NCBI RefSeq assembly: GCF_036785885.1
Contig: NC_092316.1
Coordinates: 50,477,001-50,541,000, forward strand
From: Coffea arabica
Lineage: Eukaryota > Streptophyta > Magnoliopsida > Gentianales > Rubiaceae
Direction of reading: 5' to 3'
Length of the DNA: 64,000 nt
Shown: positions 34,076 through 46,770 of the stretch, one piece after another
Layout of the letters: every line of letters begins with the position of its first letter
Position numbering within the stretch: the stretch's first letter is position 1
Notes under the pieces: generated by a model
The model's database searches: none
What the model was told of the DNA's origin: nothing
What the model saw: only the letters and a program-made list of their open reading frames with translations
Translations under genes and position numbers: made by a program

Positions 34076-35460
34076 CAATGTGATGATCAGAGTAGGGTGT
34101 TAATTGTAATCCCTTTTCGATTTTTGTTGGAACTGTAATTGGTTTGGTTATAGGAGTTCATATCAAAATTGGTTTAGAAATTGACTGCATGGGATGGGAG
34201 TTTAGGTGTTTTCAAGTTTCATGAGTACAAGGTTATTACTTATTACACGGACAAGCTAGGTAACTACGTAATCCTATTGGGTTTTGTGTTATGTAATTGA
34301 TCAAGGTTTGGAAGTAAAACTCGTTTGGAATTCGATTCTAAAGCAATTTACCCTTGAGAACTTTAGGAAGGAGTTTGGGGTTAAAATTTGTCGTCACTTT
34401 ATGGATTTTCTTTTTTATCCTTATAAAAATTATTTTTACTTTAACTACCTATAACTATCCATAATGACTATTTTAACTTTTAACTATTTAAGTATATGTC
34501 TTCTTCAACGTAACTACTCCTAAAAACATTACATCTATCAATATAAAATTATTTTATGAAAAGGATTTCAAAATTTAAAGTTTGCTTTAGTAATAAAAAT
34601 TTTATTTAAAATATATGACTAGAAGTATTATATATTTTTTAATTGTACACACATTTGGTGTGTATTGAGCATTAGCAAGAATTAAATTGGTTGTTGAATC
34701 CATCAGTTTTCTTTGAATTTTACTCGAATTAAAACATCATGTCATTAACTCGTCAATGGACTACTTCGTTATCCAATCTAACTATCAACCCAAATTGTCA
34801 AGATGGTTTGTTGAACTGTTGGTCCTACCAATTAATAACTATGCGAATTAAACCGACAAGTCATTGACCAATCAGCGGTCTAACTACTAACCCAACCCAT
34901 CTAGATCAAGATGGTCGGTTAAACCGTTGGCCCGGCCGAGTAATAACCATGCTCTTATGGTCACATACCATCATCTTGTGTAGAATATGCTGGCCTTTGC
35001 TCTTTGGATCTTTCATTCTTTAGTTGCCGTTACTCTTTTTGCACAATTTACAGGGGGAGGGGGAGGGGAAACTTGACAACTGAAACAAACAAACCGGACG
35101 GATTCCATATTGAATTGACGAAAGCCATAAAATTGAAGTAAAAAAGTTGACCTCCAGCCCCTGATCCATCAGTGGGACTAGGGAAGGAGGAAGGAGCTGA
35201 AGGATTCATACTTTCATTCCCTACACAGAAAGTTGCAGCTTATGCCCCAGTAAACTAAATGCTGTTTATTTGACCACTTTGATCCAATGTAGACATTGAT
35301 TTCTTTCCAGGGGGATAGCATCCAAGGCAGCTGAGGGGTAACAGGTTATTTACTACATTATGGGATAGATAACCAACATAATTTGAGCAAAGCTAAAAGA
35401 GACTTTCTGGGACAAATGTTAGACTGGTCTCCCACCTTTAATGGCAAGAAACGATCTCGT
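34076..35460. other. Spacer between SSL and EB1
   Basis: No gene is supported. A diverged direct repeat lies at about 34735-34955: units near 34745-34845 and 34855-34950 share CATTGACCAAT/CAACTCGTCAATGG-type and AAGATGGTYKGTTRAACYGT phrases. The stretch below 35460 should include the EB1 3' UTR. Confidence 0.45.
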
Positions 35461-38400
35461 CTAATCTTCTTCCTCCCCCTCCTTGCTCAATTTGGCTTGG
35501 CCATCCATGGATTGGTGGATAATTTCTTGAGCTTCTGTGAGTAGAGACTCTTTTTCATCCGCAGCATACAAAATCTTCTTAACTGCAACAGCAATCTGCA
35601 AAAGATTTAAGAGAAAGGGATGAATAAAATTCATTTTGCTTATGATATGCATTTGTAACAAAGTACAAATCGCGGCACCATGATGAATATATCTAACTCA
35701 GGAAAGCTGGGAAACTGGAACAGGTTCTGACGGAAGTTTAGATAGTTTGACAGGGGTACACATTACATTATGACGTAAGAAGGGTTTGAAGAAACACCAC
35801 AGAGACAAGCAATAGCAATAGACAAGTACTCAGGGGAGCTTTGAGGAAATCATACTGGGATATTTTCTAATTCAGGACTCTGACAGAGAATCTCAATATC
35901 CCGTAACTTCCCAAAATAGAAATCTCTTTCTTTTTCCAAAAGGTCAACTGACAGCTTCAGATTTGTAATCTGCATGAGCATGTAATGAAACCAATTAGTA
36001 CAAGACATTCAAAGACTGGAAAAACATGTTTATTTTTGCACAACATTTCAGAAGAAAAGCATCATCAGTACAGTGAGTAAATAGATTTGCAAAGTCATAG
36101 CAATCATCTATTTATCATTATGATTCAACATAAACTTGATTTTAAATTCTTGACGACCTTAAATAGATGCGATAGATGCTACACATTTACTCTTGTTTGC
36201 ATGTGTTTAACTAGCAGTGATGCAAGTACAACTTAGATTAGATATATTGACAGCTAAAAGATGTTTTAAGAATGTAATTCGAGATAGATATGACCTAAGT
36301 ACCTCCTTTGTCAATGCCTGAATCTCCACTGAGGAATTAACCCCACTAGATACTGGGCATTGCCTTCCTAACTTGGTCCCTTCATTAACACAAAGCGAAC
36401 AAGAATCTTAAGCTCGGAGAATGGTGAAACACAAATAGTAAAGAAGAAGATGTGATTTTTCCCTACCTGCAACCTTGTTGATGCCCAACCCATCCCCGAT
36501 GGCATGGTCATGCGTGTTGCTTGTTTGCAGAGACTTTGAGCTCTTCTGGGTCCTTACAAATCGTTCCTTCCCACCTTTACTTCTGCGCTCCACAGGGTTA
36601 TAATTCCTGGATGACTCGAGAATATGCAAGAGACAAATATAAGGAAGCTGGTGTCAATGATTTAACATGTCCAAGCATAGTAGAAGTACTGTACTCATTC
36701 ATGATGCCACCATTGATGGAATCACAATAACGTTTAAGCCATTGCAAAAACTCCAGGTTGTCCAAAGTTCTACCCTTGACAAGTCTGTTGACTTCAATAT
36801 GCTGCAAACGTGAATTGAATTATCAATGTTCGATACCAGGTCAGCAACAAGTCAGTACACATAGTCTATAGAAACGCATGGCTTGATGTTCAATGACAAT
36901 GAGTAGTTAATAGAATTTGCCCAAGCCAAAATGATGAGAATGAAATATTAATGGCACTTATCCACCATTGTTGTTTTCACAAGAAGGCATCTAACTTGAA
37001 CAGAAAAGAAATTGCAGCTGTGCAGAAATTTCCACCTGGAAGCTGCATATTAGAATGGCCACAATCTATCCCTACAATATCCAAAACAGCCCTGCTTTCT
37101 TCCAAGAAAAGAAGAACAAAAGGAAAAAAGGAAAAGGAGCCTAACAATGCAAGAGCTTATAGCAAGTAGAAAGCACCCCATACAGATGGGTACTTTAACA
37201 ACCTGCATCTTTCTTCTTATGCTTAACAAGTATTAATTGAATTTCTTACATACATCACTTGCATAACTCAAGTTGCTCAACTTGCAGTATGGTTTTTAGT
37301 CAACAAATAGGTACTTCAGCAACCTGCAGTTGTTATTTCTTCCACTTAACAAGTATTGATTAAATTTATCATATCACTTGCATAACTCAAGTTCCACGAC
37401 GTGCAGCATGTCAAACATACAATTCTACTGAAAGAGACTGTTTCATTTACTTGAGCTAAGTTATAACTGATTCTTAAGTCTAATGCTGACTAAAGGATCG
37501 TATGAACAAAGAACCCAACTAAGAAGAAAAAGGTAGCAGAATAATGTCTTAATGGCCAGTAAGAAACTATTGAGTTCTTAGGTCAACATGAACATGGAAG
37601 CAAATTCTGAAGCACAACTTTCAAAATGGGTCATAGAAAAGATTTACCTTGTCAATTTTCAGTTTATTGAATACATCTTGCAGCACCTTGTAATTTTGAA
37701 TAAAATCATATTCTGTCTTTGCATCAAAATTCACCTATGTAAAAATATCTGTCAACAATTCTACAAGTGCACAAAATGGTCTAGATGTAAGACGAAAAAC
37801 TAAAAGAAATGCATGAAAATGCCAGATTTGACAGGACAAACATGTTACCTTGTGCATTGGAACCACTCCTGGATAAGTCATGTCCATCATCTGGCATTGG
37901 ACAGCTCCCGATGCAGCCTAGCAAAAGAAATTGAAATCTAAAACTATGCATCATTGCAAGAAGGTGTCTTGCATACCTGATGACTATTGAGCATGCAAAT
38001 GAAGTTGCCAACAAAATGCGACATCACCTAAAAAGATGATTAGCAATGGCAACAAAGATTGAAAATACCTTCTCACAAATGAAGTACACAAATGGAAGTA
38101 AATGCTTAGATTTTGAAAGATAATGCTTTTGTCTTTCAGAACTTCCATTGCTCAGAAAAGAGAAGCTGCAGAGTCATGTTTTGGCATAATTCTTTCCAAA
38201 AATTGGTTCAGAAAATACGACTCTGATCCCTGAAAGTAATATCTAAATTCAACTAAGTGGGCTAAAATTCAATGGCTAAATCTATCAATTTGGATGCATT
38301 GAACTTGTTAGGAGAATATTAGTATTCTTATAGATAATAAATTAGTAAGGGTATTCTTGTAAATAGTCTGTTAGGTTTGTACTCCTATAAATACTAGTTG

Positions 38401-41400
38401 GTCACTCATAATAGTGTGACTAGATGTTTTCCTCCCGAGATACCTGTTGACATGGTATCAGAGCAAAAGTCCTAGGGTTAGGGTAAAACATCTAGCAAAT
38501 CACTGTTCACGCCGCACTGTTCATAGCGGCACTGTTCACGTATACTGTTCACGGCACTGTTCACGCCGATACTGTTCACGTAGTTACTGTTCATGCCGTT
38601 ACTGTTCACGCGTTTGTCTCAAGTTTTGACCCGTTCTTTCGTTTGACGTGCTATTCGCTATGGTTGAAAGGTTTGTTAATACGGTTATCACTGACCAAGT
38701 TGAATCAAGTTCTTCAACACATGGGTCCCAGAAAACTGTTACTATATCTGAGGAAGATTATGTTAAATTCCTACAGTACCAAGCTACAAATCACGCATCT
38801 CTTCCCTCTGCTTCTTTAGCACAAAAAGGTAATGACCCATGGATTATTGATTCCGGGGCTACTGATCATATGTCAGGTACCTCTAAAATTTTTTCTAATT
38901 TTCAAGAGTCAACTCCCTTTCCTCATGTTACTTTAGCTGATGGATCTACTACTAAAGTTAAAGGACTAGGCACTGTAGAAATTAATCCATCACTTCCGCT
39001 ATCTTCTGTTCTTTACGTACCCAATTTGCCATTTAATCTAATGTCTGTTAGTAAGCTCACTAAATTTCTACAGTGTACAGTTACTTTTTCTCCTGATTCT
39101 GTTGTCATTCAGGATTTGAAGACAAAGAGGATGATTGGTGGAGGGCATGAGCATAATGGTCTTTATTTTCTCAACTTCAATGGTCCGATAGCATGTCCTG
39201 CTACTGTTTCTCCTCTTGAAATTCACTGTCGTTTAGGTCATCCGTCTTTACAAAATTTGAAAAAGTTGGTTCCTACTTTGAATCAATTATCTTCGTTAGA
39301 ATGTGAGTCTTGTCAGTTAGGAAAGCATCATCGTGTTTCTTTTGCTCCTAGAGTCAATAAACGGGTTTCTGAACCTTTTTTGTTAGTTCATTCTGATGTT
39401 TGGGGTCCTAGTCGAGTCACTTCAAAGTTAGGTTTTAAATATTTTGTAGTCTTTGTTGATGATTTTTCCAGAGTTACATGGCTTTATTTAATGAAAGATC
39501 GTTCAGAATTATATTCCATTTTTTGTGCATTTGTTACAGAAATAAAGAATCAATTTGGTGTGCCTGTACGTATACTTCGCAGTGATAATGCGAAAGAATA
39601 TTTTTCCACTCCTTTTAATACCTTTATGACTAAGTCTGGTATTATTCATCAGTCCTCTTGTCCTCACACTCCACAACAGAATGGAGTTGCTGAAAGAAAA
39701 ATTGGGCATTTAATCGAAATTGCTCGAACACTATTGTTGCACATGAATGTGCCCAAACAATTTTGGAGTGATGCAATTCTAACTGCATGTTATTTAATTA
39801 ATCGCATGCCATCTAATATTCTTGGAGGTCAATTACCTCACTCCATTCTTTTTCCTCATGAATCTGTGTTTAAATTGCCTCCTCGTATTTTTGGATGTGT
39901 GTGCTTTGTTCATCAGCTTGCTCCCGGGGTGGATAAATTAGATTCTCGTGCTATTAAGTGTATTTTCTTAGGATATACACGAGCGCAAAAAGGGTATAGA
40001 TGTTACAGTCCAGTTTTAAATCGATTTTTTACTTGTGCTGATGTTACTTTCTTTGAATCCACTCCGTATTTTATCAAGCAAAGTATGTCTTGTGAATTAG
40101 ACCAGTGTCCCTCTTTTTCCTCTCCTGTTTTACCAGTCCCTTCCCCTTTATTACCTGAGTTGTCTAGTCCACCAGATTCCATAGCTCGATTATCTCGTCC
40201 TCATCTTCAAGTTTACTCTCGTCGTTCCATGGTTGAGAAAGTTCCTGATATGCCACGCACTTCACCAATTAACTCTCAATCTTCAAATCCAGGTATGACG
40301 CCCTCCTCTGAGTTAGATCTTCCTATTGCTTTACGCAAAGGTAAGAGACATTGTACTTCCCATCCTATTTCTAATTTTGTTTCTTATTCTCGTCTCTCTA
40401 TGTCATATTCTTCTTTTGTTGCTTCTCTTGATTCTATCTCTATTCCTAAGTCTATTACCTATGCTCTTAATCATCCTGGTTGGAGATTAGCTATGCAAGA
40501 AGAGATGTCTGCTTTGGAACAAAATGGTACTTGGGATCTTGTCCCTCGTCCTTCAGGTAAGCCTGTTGTTGGTTGTAAATGGGTGTACACTATAAAAGTG
40601 CAGCCTAATGGTTCTATTGATAGATTGAAGGCTCGGTTGGTAGCTAGAGGATTTACTCAGGTGTATGGAGTAGACTATTTAGAAACATTTTCTCCTGTTG
40701 CAAAGATTACCTCTGTCCGTCTTCTTATCTCTTTGGCAGCAACTTATAATTGGCCATTGCATCAGTTGGATGTGAAAAATGCATTTCTGCATGGAGATTT
40801 GGAAGAAGAGGTATATATGAAACAACCTCCTGGATTTGTTGTTCAGGGGGAGAATCCGCGGTTGGTTTGTCGTTTGAAAAAATCCTTATATGGATTGAAA
40901 CAGTCCCCGAGGGCTTGGTTTGGCCGGGTTAGTAGTGTTGTCATGGAGTTCGGTCTGACAAGATGTGGAGTAGATCACTCTGTATTTTATCGGCATTCTA
41001 ATGCTGGTAAAATTTTATTAGTTGTTTATGTGGATGACATTGTGATTACAGGTGATGATGTTGTGGGGATTCAGAAACTTAAATCCAATCTGCAGGCAAA
41101 CTTTCAGACAAAGGATTTAGGTCATCTACAGTATTTTCTGGGTATTGAGGTAGCTCGGTCTAAATATGGGATTTATTTATGTCAAAGAAAATATGTACTC
41201 GATATGTTGAGTGAAGTTGGGATGTTAGGTTGCCGACCTGTGGATACTCCTATGGATCCCAATGTGAAATTAGCAGGAGATCAAGGTGCATTACTTGATG
41301 ATCCTAAGCAATATCGAAGACTTGTGGGTAAATTAAATTATCTCACTGTAACGAGACCTGACATTTCGTTTGCAGTGAGTGTTGTGAGTCAATTTCTTGA

Positions 41401-44191
41401 TACCCCTCGTACTAGTCATTGGGATGCTGTTATACGGATTCTCAGGTATCTTAAAAATGCTCCTGGAAAAGGGTTGCTGTATCAAAATCATGGACACAAT
41501 GATATTGAAGGATATAGTGATGCAGATTGGGCTGGTTCTGCCTCAGATCGAAGATCGACTACAGGATATTGTGTGTTTGTTGGTGGTAATTTAGTGTCGT
41601 GGAAGAGTAAGAAGCAAACAGTTGTATCCAGATCAAGTGCAGAATCTGAATACCGCGCTATGGCTCACACTGTGTGTGAGTTGGTTTGGGTGAAGAGCAT
41701 GTTACTGGAACTTGGGTTTGAACATAAACAGCCTATGAATTTAGTGTGTGATAATCAGGCGGCTGTTCATATTGCGTCTAATCCAGTGTTTCATGAAAGG
41801 ACAAAACATATTGAAGTTGATTGTCATTTCATTCGAGAGAAATTGCTTGACGGGGTCATCAAGACATCTCATGTACCGTCTGTAGATCAATTGGCTGATG
41901 TATTTACTAAGAGTTTAGGGGGCTCTAGGGTGAAATATATTTGTAACAAGTTGGGTGCTTATGATATATATGCTCCAACTTGAGGGGGAGTGTTAGGAGA
42001 ATATTAGTATTCTTATAGATAATAAATTAGTAAGGGTATTCTTGTAAATAGTCTGTTAGGTTTGTACTCCTATAAATACTAGTTGGTCACTCATAATAGT
42101 GTGACTAGATGTTTTCCTCCCAAGATACCTGTTGACAGAACTCTATTAAAAAAATTTGGCCCTACCAATTGGATAGCCACAATCATTCCCCATAATTGAT
42201 TAATTCCTCATATTTCTGCAAAAAAAAAATACATCTCCTTTGAAACATACATTGTACACTGCTGTGGGTGCATCACAATTTCCAAGCTCTTTCATAGTGG
42301 ATTTTCCTACATAATTCTTGGAAGATTATGTCTTCCTAGTATATAAGACTTACAAGCTCAGCCAAATAGAGAGAGAGAGAGAGAGAGAGAGAGACTCACA
42401 AGCTTCACACCACTTTCACATGCAATTTTCCCACTAAAACTGTCAAAATTTAAAACTGCAACTAGTTTTCAACAGTATTGCTATATACCCATGCTTAACA
42501 AGGCGAGTGGAGCAATAAATGAATTCCTATTTGTATAACACTCGCTACATTCAAGATAAGAACCATGTCTCTTCACTGAAGTGTCACAAATTTTGAAGAA
42601 GCAAAATTCCCAATTCATAAATTAACTTATTCCTAAGCACCTGGGTAAGTCTTTGCAATCAATTCTCCCTATTCATATCATTTGTGACGTACTCAGCAAG
42701 AGCAGGGAGGATTTATCAATGCCCCAAAGTAATTATGAATTGATATCATGTCTAGTTGGCATGCTTGGACAGTTTGAATACTATATTTCCTGAAAGGAGA
42801 TGCATAGATGAATGAAGACTAAAAGTAGATCATGCCATAGAGAGATCACTGCTTATAGGTATCTGACCGTCAATTTGACATAACTACAAGATAAGCTTCC
42901 TGTCAGAATATTTCAGAATTCAGAATGACATGTAACCTCACCTATTATATCAAAAGAAAATATTATAGATAAGATAAATCAATACTGCAAAGGATAAAGC
43001 ATCCCTCTCAGCTTTCCTTTCCAGGACACACAATGACTAGCTAAAAGAAAGCTACCCCTTTGTCAAATGCTATGTTCTGTCAGATGAACACAGTAGAGAT
43101 ACATAAGTAGCTGAATGAGAAGGGGGGAAAACCTAAGGCTGTAAAATGTGTTTTAGCAAAGCCATCAGCATATTGAAGATCAGAATCAGTTTTCTGATTG
43201 GTTTTCCTTCATCTAAAGCTACTCAATATTTAAGGGCAGAAGCTACTCTCAGCTTTCCTTTACAGGACACACGATGACTAGCTAAAAAGAAAGCTCCTTT
43301 GTCAAATGCTATTTTCTGTCAGATGAGCCAAAAAAAAAAAAAAAAAATCTAAGGCTGTAAAATGTGTTTTAGCAAAGCCATCAGCATATTGAAGATCAGA
43401 ATCAGTTTTCTGATTGGCTTTCCTTCATCTAAAGCTACTCAATATTTAATGGCAGAAGCCATTTTCCAACATCAAGCCAGCAAGAACCACAATGATTAAC
43501 CACATTGATTACCTATCGCCTTGTTCACACTCAATATTACCTAAAATGACAGTTGAATTACAGCATAAAACCTAAGGACGAAAACAAGAAGCTTTGACCA
43601 AGTCAGTAAGTGCTCGAATGCATTAGCAAAAACTTGAAGCAATCCAAAAGATGCTGATCAAATACCAGAGTCTATTGCAGCCTGGTTTAATCAACAACAG
43701 TCAAGCACTCACTTTACTACTTACCAGTGAAGAGAATAAAACTACATTTTGATTGCAAGAAACAAAAGCCTCCATTCATATTTCAAGAAAGGGTCAAGGA
43801 CTTCACCTCAATATAATGGCCCAGGACGAGGCAAAAGCATAAAGGTTCAACTTTTGTCCACAGAACATGTAATAACAAAAGCATCCCATTGTATAACCAT
43901 GACCGGAATTCAATTCAAGAGTCAAACTTGAACAATTGGCCAAAACCATTCAAGCTTGAAACTAACCTAAAAATGGTTTCTTGAAAATTCTATATGGAAA
44001 ATCACCAAAGGAAAATATGTACCAAAATTCATGCACATAAACAAAAAAGGAGATACATATTGCTGAAAAATCCAAAAGGGTACCTCTTCAATACGAGAAA
44101 GATTGAGCTGAAGCCTGGCATTGATCCATGCTAGAATCTCATTCCTCCCAACAAAGTATGCACTATCCATCATACCAATATTTGTTGCCAT
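35461..44191 (-). CDS. EB1: EB1 microtubule plus-end-binding protein
   Basis: Tracks growing microtubule plus ends in the cytoplasm and recruits partner proteins. Eight exons on the minus strand join in phase: 44191-44084, 37917-37849, 37734-37648, 36801-36695, 36606-36467, 36379-36303, 35969-35856 and 35595-35461; 278 residues. The calponin-homology domain covers about residues 14-116 ([59 protein letters not shown]). A linker with [13 protein letters not shown] follows, then the EBH coiled-coil domain about 197-255 ([32 protein letters not shown]) and an acidic tail KEGEEED. The acidic tail points to the EB1a/b group and not the basic-tailed EB1c group. Start chosen at the ATG giving MATNIG, as in the family. 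Intron 1 is 6,166 bp and holds a Copia element in antisense orientation. Confidence 0.93.
38306..38452 (+). repeat. Copia 5' LTR
   Basis: 147 bp, begins TGTTAGGAG and ends CTGTTGACA, with a TATAAAT-type promoter motif inside. Very short for a Copia LTR. Confidence 0.95.
38500..38612 (+). repeat. Leader repeats ACTGTTCACG in the Copia element
   Basis: Between the primer site and the pol frame, ACTGTTCACG (or one-base variants such as ACTGTTCATG) occurs about eight times at irregular 10-17 bp spacing. The motif is part of the element and not of EB1. Confidence 0.85.
41991..42137 (+). repeat. Copia 3' LTR
   Basis: 147 bp, nearly identical to 38306-38452 and followed by the second GAACT target copy. 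Confidence 0.95.
42362..42393. repeat. (GA)n microsatellite
   Basis: About 26 bp of GA repeats within EB1 intron 1. Confidence 0.9.
43005..43460. repeat. Tandem duplication of about 240 bp in EB1 intron 1
   Basis: Units 43005-43245 and 43246-43460 share CTCTCAGCTTTCCTTT, GGACACACRATGACTAGC and a long, nearly identical stretch from AAGGCTGTAAAATGTG through CTAAAGCTACTCAATATTTA. The second unit has lost some bases and gained an A-run. Confidence 0.85.
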
Positions 44192-44724
44192 ATTTTGCTC
44201 TTCCAAAACTTTCCAAAGATCGAAACTTTGACTCTAATTCTATTATTATTATTCAAAATCAGATAAATATGCTTATGTGGTAGTAGGATATAGGCATCCC
44301 TACATTTGCTGATAATAAAGGTGAAGAGAGAGGGGTGTTGCGAAATATAAGGAATTTTTGTAATTCAAATAAAAATGGCTGTTATACCATCTTAAACCAA
44401 GTTGGTTAAAGGGGTCTCTCTGTTTTTGAAAGAGACAAGTAGAGAGAGATCAAAAAGAAAGGAATGAATGGTACAATTTAATTTGCTTTAAGCCTCTAAC
44501 CAATGATGGATTAGTGGAAAGCCTATCACTGTTTAACTGTTGTTTGTCAAAGTGGAAAGCGACCCACCGATGCAATGTAAAAAAAGGGCAAAGATGTTAG
44601 GAGAACGGCTGAAGAGGCTGGCATGACTGGCCAATTGGCACATTTATGTCCTAGATCCATTTGTCTCTCTATGCATGCAATTGCATTTCTCATCACCTGT
44701 CAAACTTGGCAAACCACTGAAATA

Positions 44725-44880
44725 TGGCTCAGTTGTCATCAAAATCGGACTAAATCCTTCTTTGAGTTATAAGTTGGAGATTCGAATCCTATCTATTTTG
44801 AAAAAAATTTAAAGAAGGGGTCAAACACCTTTTTGATCTAGTCAAATTTTTATACCTACTAACCCCTTATACACAGTCTC
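44725..44880 (+). mobile_element. tRNA-derived SINE
   Basis: A box TGGCTCAGTTG (44725-44735) and B box AGATTCGAATCC (44778-44789) are followed by a body ending GATCTAGTCAAATTTTTATA and CCTACTAACCCCTTA. The same 3' body, in reverse orientation, belongs to the SINE at 47165-47410, so the two are one family. Confidence 0.7.
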
Positions 44881-44990
44881 TTTAAAATTCCCTCCCTTTA
44901 AATTAGGTTTTTATATCTAATAATCTTTTATACACAATCTCTTTAGTCTTCCCTCCTCCTAAATTAAGATAGATTAGGTTATAAAAATAC
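44855..44990. repeat. Tandem repeat of about 61 bp, two units
   Basis: The phrase TTTTTATACCTACTAACCCC then TTATACACAGTCTCTTTA recurs as TTTTTATATCTAATAATC then TTTTATACACAATCTCTTTA, each followed by TTCCCTCC. It extends the 3' body of the SINE at 44725. Confidence 0.65.
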
Positions 44991-45542
44991 TATTGTTACC
45001 GTAAAAAAAATATTGGGAAAATTTACTTTTTTGCATACTTCTTTAGACTTGAATTTTATTTAAGACTTGCTGAACTATCATTGGCCTGATTTAGATTAAA
45101 GGGTGGTGGGATTTTTTTTTTCATCACAGGAGTATTCCTTTTGGACTAATTCTCCTGCGCCTGTGCCCCGCCCCCAAGAGACACAAGACAATGGAAAGAG
45201 TCGAACCCCAAGAGACACAAAACGGGTGGTGGGATTGGTGGTTACATTTGGAAACAAGAAAAGAGAGGTAACATTAATTTGCTAAAATTGGGATGATAAT
45301 GCTTTAGAGCCTAAATGGACTCTTTCACTATCTGTAGCATTTGTTTCTATTGGCTGGCCTTCAGAGAATTGTGGGGTAGGTGACATAGGCTTTATCACAT
45401 GTCAGATTCGGCCTTAGTCCGGTCCCGTGGATTCCAAGAATTTGCTTTTTAATGCAAGAGGGGGCATAAATATTAAACATGAGCTAAGGTGGTCAGGGTA
45501 TTTTTTTTTCCACAAACGTTAACAAAAAAAAAAAAAAAAAAA

Positions 45543-45582
<40 letters not shown>

Positions 45583-45659
45583 GAAACCACTTGATAATAC
45601 AAGATTTAATTACAAAAAAGGGCTATTACCCTCATTTCCTTTCTCACTAAGACCATCAG

Positions 45660-46690
45660 CCAACTTGGGAAGTCTTGTTCTCATTCAATATCATATACTA
45701 GCTTGACAGCAAATTGAGCTAGAGTATGACTGATTTCATTTTCTGATCTAGGTATAAACACAAACCTACAGCTTTCAAAATGTGTTCTAAGTTCTTGCAC
45801 ATCTTCCAGAATAGTTGCAATGTTGTATTCATAGTCATTGCTTCTATTTATCTGGTCTATTACTGATTTGCTATCAGAATGGACTATTATTTTAGTCCAT
45901 CCTACATGTTTAGCCATTAGCATTGCATTCCTGATTGCCAGAGCTTCTTCCTTACTTGGTACTCCCTTGTATTGATTGACTATCCCTTTTGCTTGCATGA
46001 TCTTTCCTTTCCAATTCCTTGCCACAATTCCTTGGCCCGTCCTTTTCATTTTTGCTGATATCGCTGCATCTGTGAACAGACATATCTCGTCTTCCTTTGC
46101 TGTTTCTCTTATTTTCTGGTGCTCACTATGTATGGAGGGGTGCATTGTTGTCTTGTTCTTCTTCCCTTGCCTGCTCATACTCCATCCAGTCCTCCTGTGC
46201 TTTCGTGACAATTCTGTATGGATTATGGCATTCATTTTCAAAGACTTTTTTGTTTCATACTTTCCAAATTTGCCAAAAAATATTGATGGTGAGGTTAACT
46301 CTATCTGGTACATGATCCTTTGAGATAGACTGAGTAGCTTTCTCCCACCAAAGTCATAAATTATGTTGTTTGTCCTTTAAACCATCCCACCTTACTGGAG
46401 CCATCTTCCGTACTTATACTGCATTCATGCAGAGTAAATGTTCGATGGTTTCCACACCTTCTCCACAGCAGCTACACATTCCCTCTCCTTTTCCCATCCT
46501 TTTGAAAGTAACTTCATTGGTTGGTAGGCAGTTCTACAGGCATTTCCACATGAAGTGTTTTAGCTTGGCCTTTTCCTTTAGTTGCCACAGTTTCTTCCAC
46601 ACACTATGTTTCCTTTCTTGCCAACTTGTCTCAGCATTGTTAGCTCCTTTTCTACTCTGTTAGTTCTCCTCCTGTCTTGCAGGTGGCCAG
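45660..46690 (-). mobile_element. LINE 3' fragment: zf-RVT and RNase H domains
   Basis: The minus strand reads first through a reverse-transcriptase zinc-binding domain (46680-46380: LKEKAKLKHFMWKCL, LPTNEVTFKRMGKGEGMCSC, CGEGVETIEHLLC). It then reads through a plant RNase H-like domain (about 46085-45690: EICLFTDAAIS, SKEEALAIRNAMLMAKHVG, IVHSDSKSVIDQINRS, FIPRSENEISHTLAQFA). This order is that of the C-terminal end of plant L1-type LINE ORF2. The zinc-binding part has in-frame stops and lies in a different frame from the RNase H part. No reverse-transcriptase core is present, so it is a 5'-truncated, dead copy. The 210-codon frame at 45681-46313 should not be annotated as a host gene. Confidence 0.8.
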
Positions 46691-46770
46691 GGATTTTTGA
46701 TAATAAGAGTTCAAAGCAAAGGCCAAGCCTTTTTTTTTTTTTTTTTTTTCCATTTGAGCATTTGGTTTTA

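Larger units (their letters stand above)
38306..42137 (+). mobile_element. Ty1/Copia LTR retrotransposon, young fossil
   Basis: A 3,832-bp Copia element lies within EB1 intron 1, antisense to EB1. It has two 147-bp LTRs (TG...CA ends), a 5-bp target duplication GAACT (38301-38305 and 42138-42142), a primer site TGGTATCAGAGC complementary to initiator tRNA-Met just inside the left LTR, and a purine tract TGAGGGGGAG before the right LTR. A pol reading frame (38648-41983) shows, in order, protease, GAG-pre-integrase, integrase core, reverse transcriptase and RNase H. A gag capsid part is not evident, so the element is not whole; I count about one major break. The LTRs differ at one position by eye, so insertion was recent, of the order of a few hundred thousand years at usual plant rates. 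Confidence 0.95.
44192..45659. other. EB1 upstream region and spacer
   Basis: The first few hundred bases upstream of the EB1 start (44192 onward, read on the minus strand) should contain its promoter. GAGA repeats near 44449-44460 may lie in the leader. The rest holds the SINE and tandem repeat above and A- and TA-runs at 45523-45580. No other gene is supported. Confidence 0.45.

Noticed and set aside
34735-34955. Transposon call for the diverged direct repeat
   Set aside because: Two imperfect units are visible but there are no inverted ends, tail or target duplication, so it is only described as a repeat.
38500-38612. CRISPR-like or satellite array
   Set aside because: Units of about 10 bp with irregular spacing, in a eukaryotic retrotransposon leader.
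44725-44880. tRNA gene from A and B boxes
   Set aside because: No acceptor or anticodon stem forms; the repeated 3' body shows a SINE. The same holds for 9514, 12217, 47165 and 47487.
45681-46313. RNase H protein as a host gene
   Set aside because: The upstream minus-strand sequence encodes a LINE zinc-binding domain with stops, so this is part of a dead LINE.
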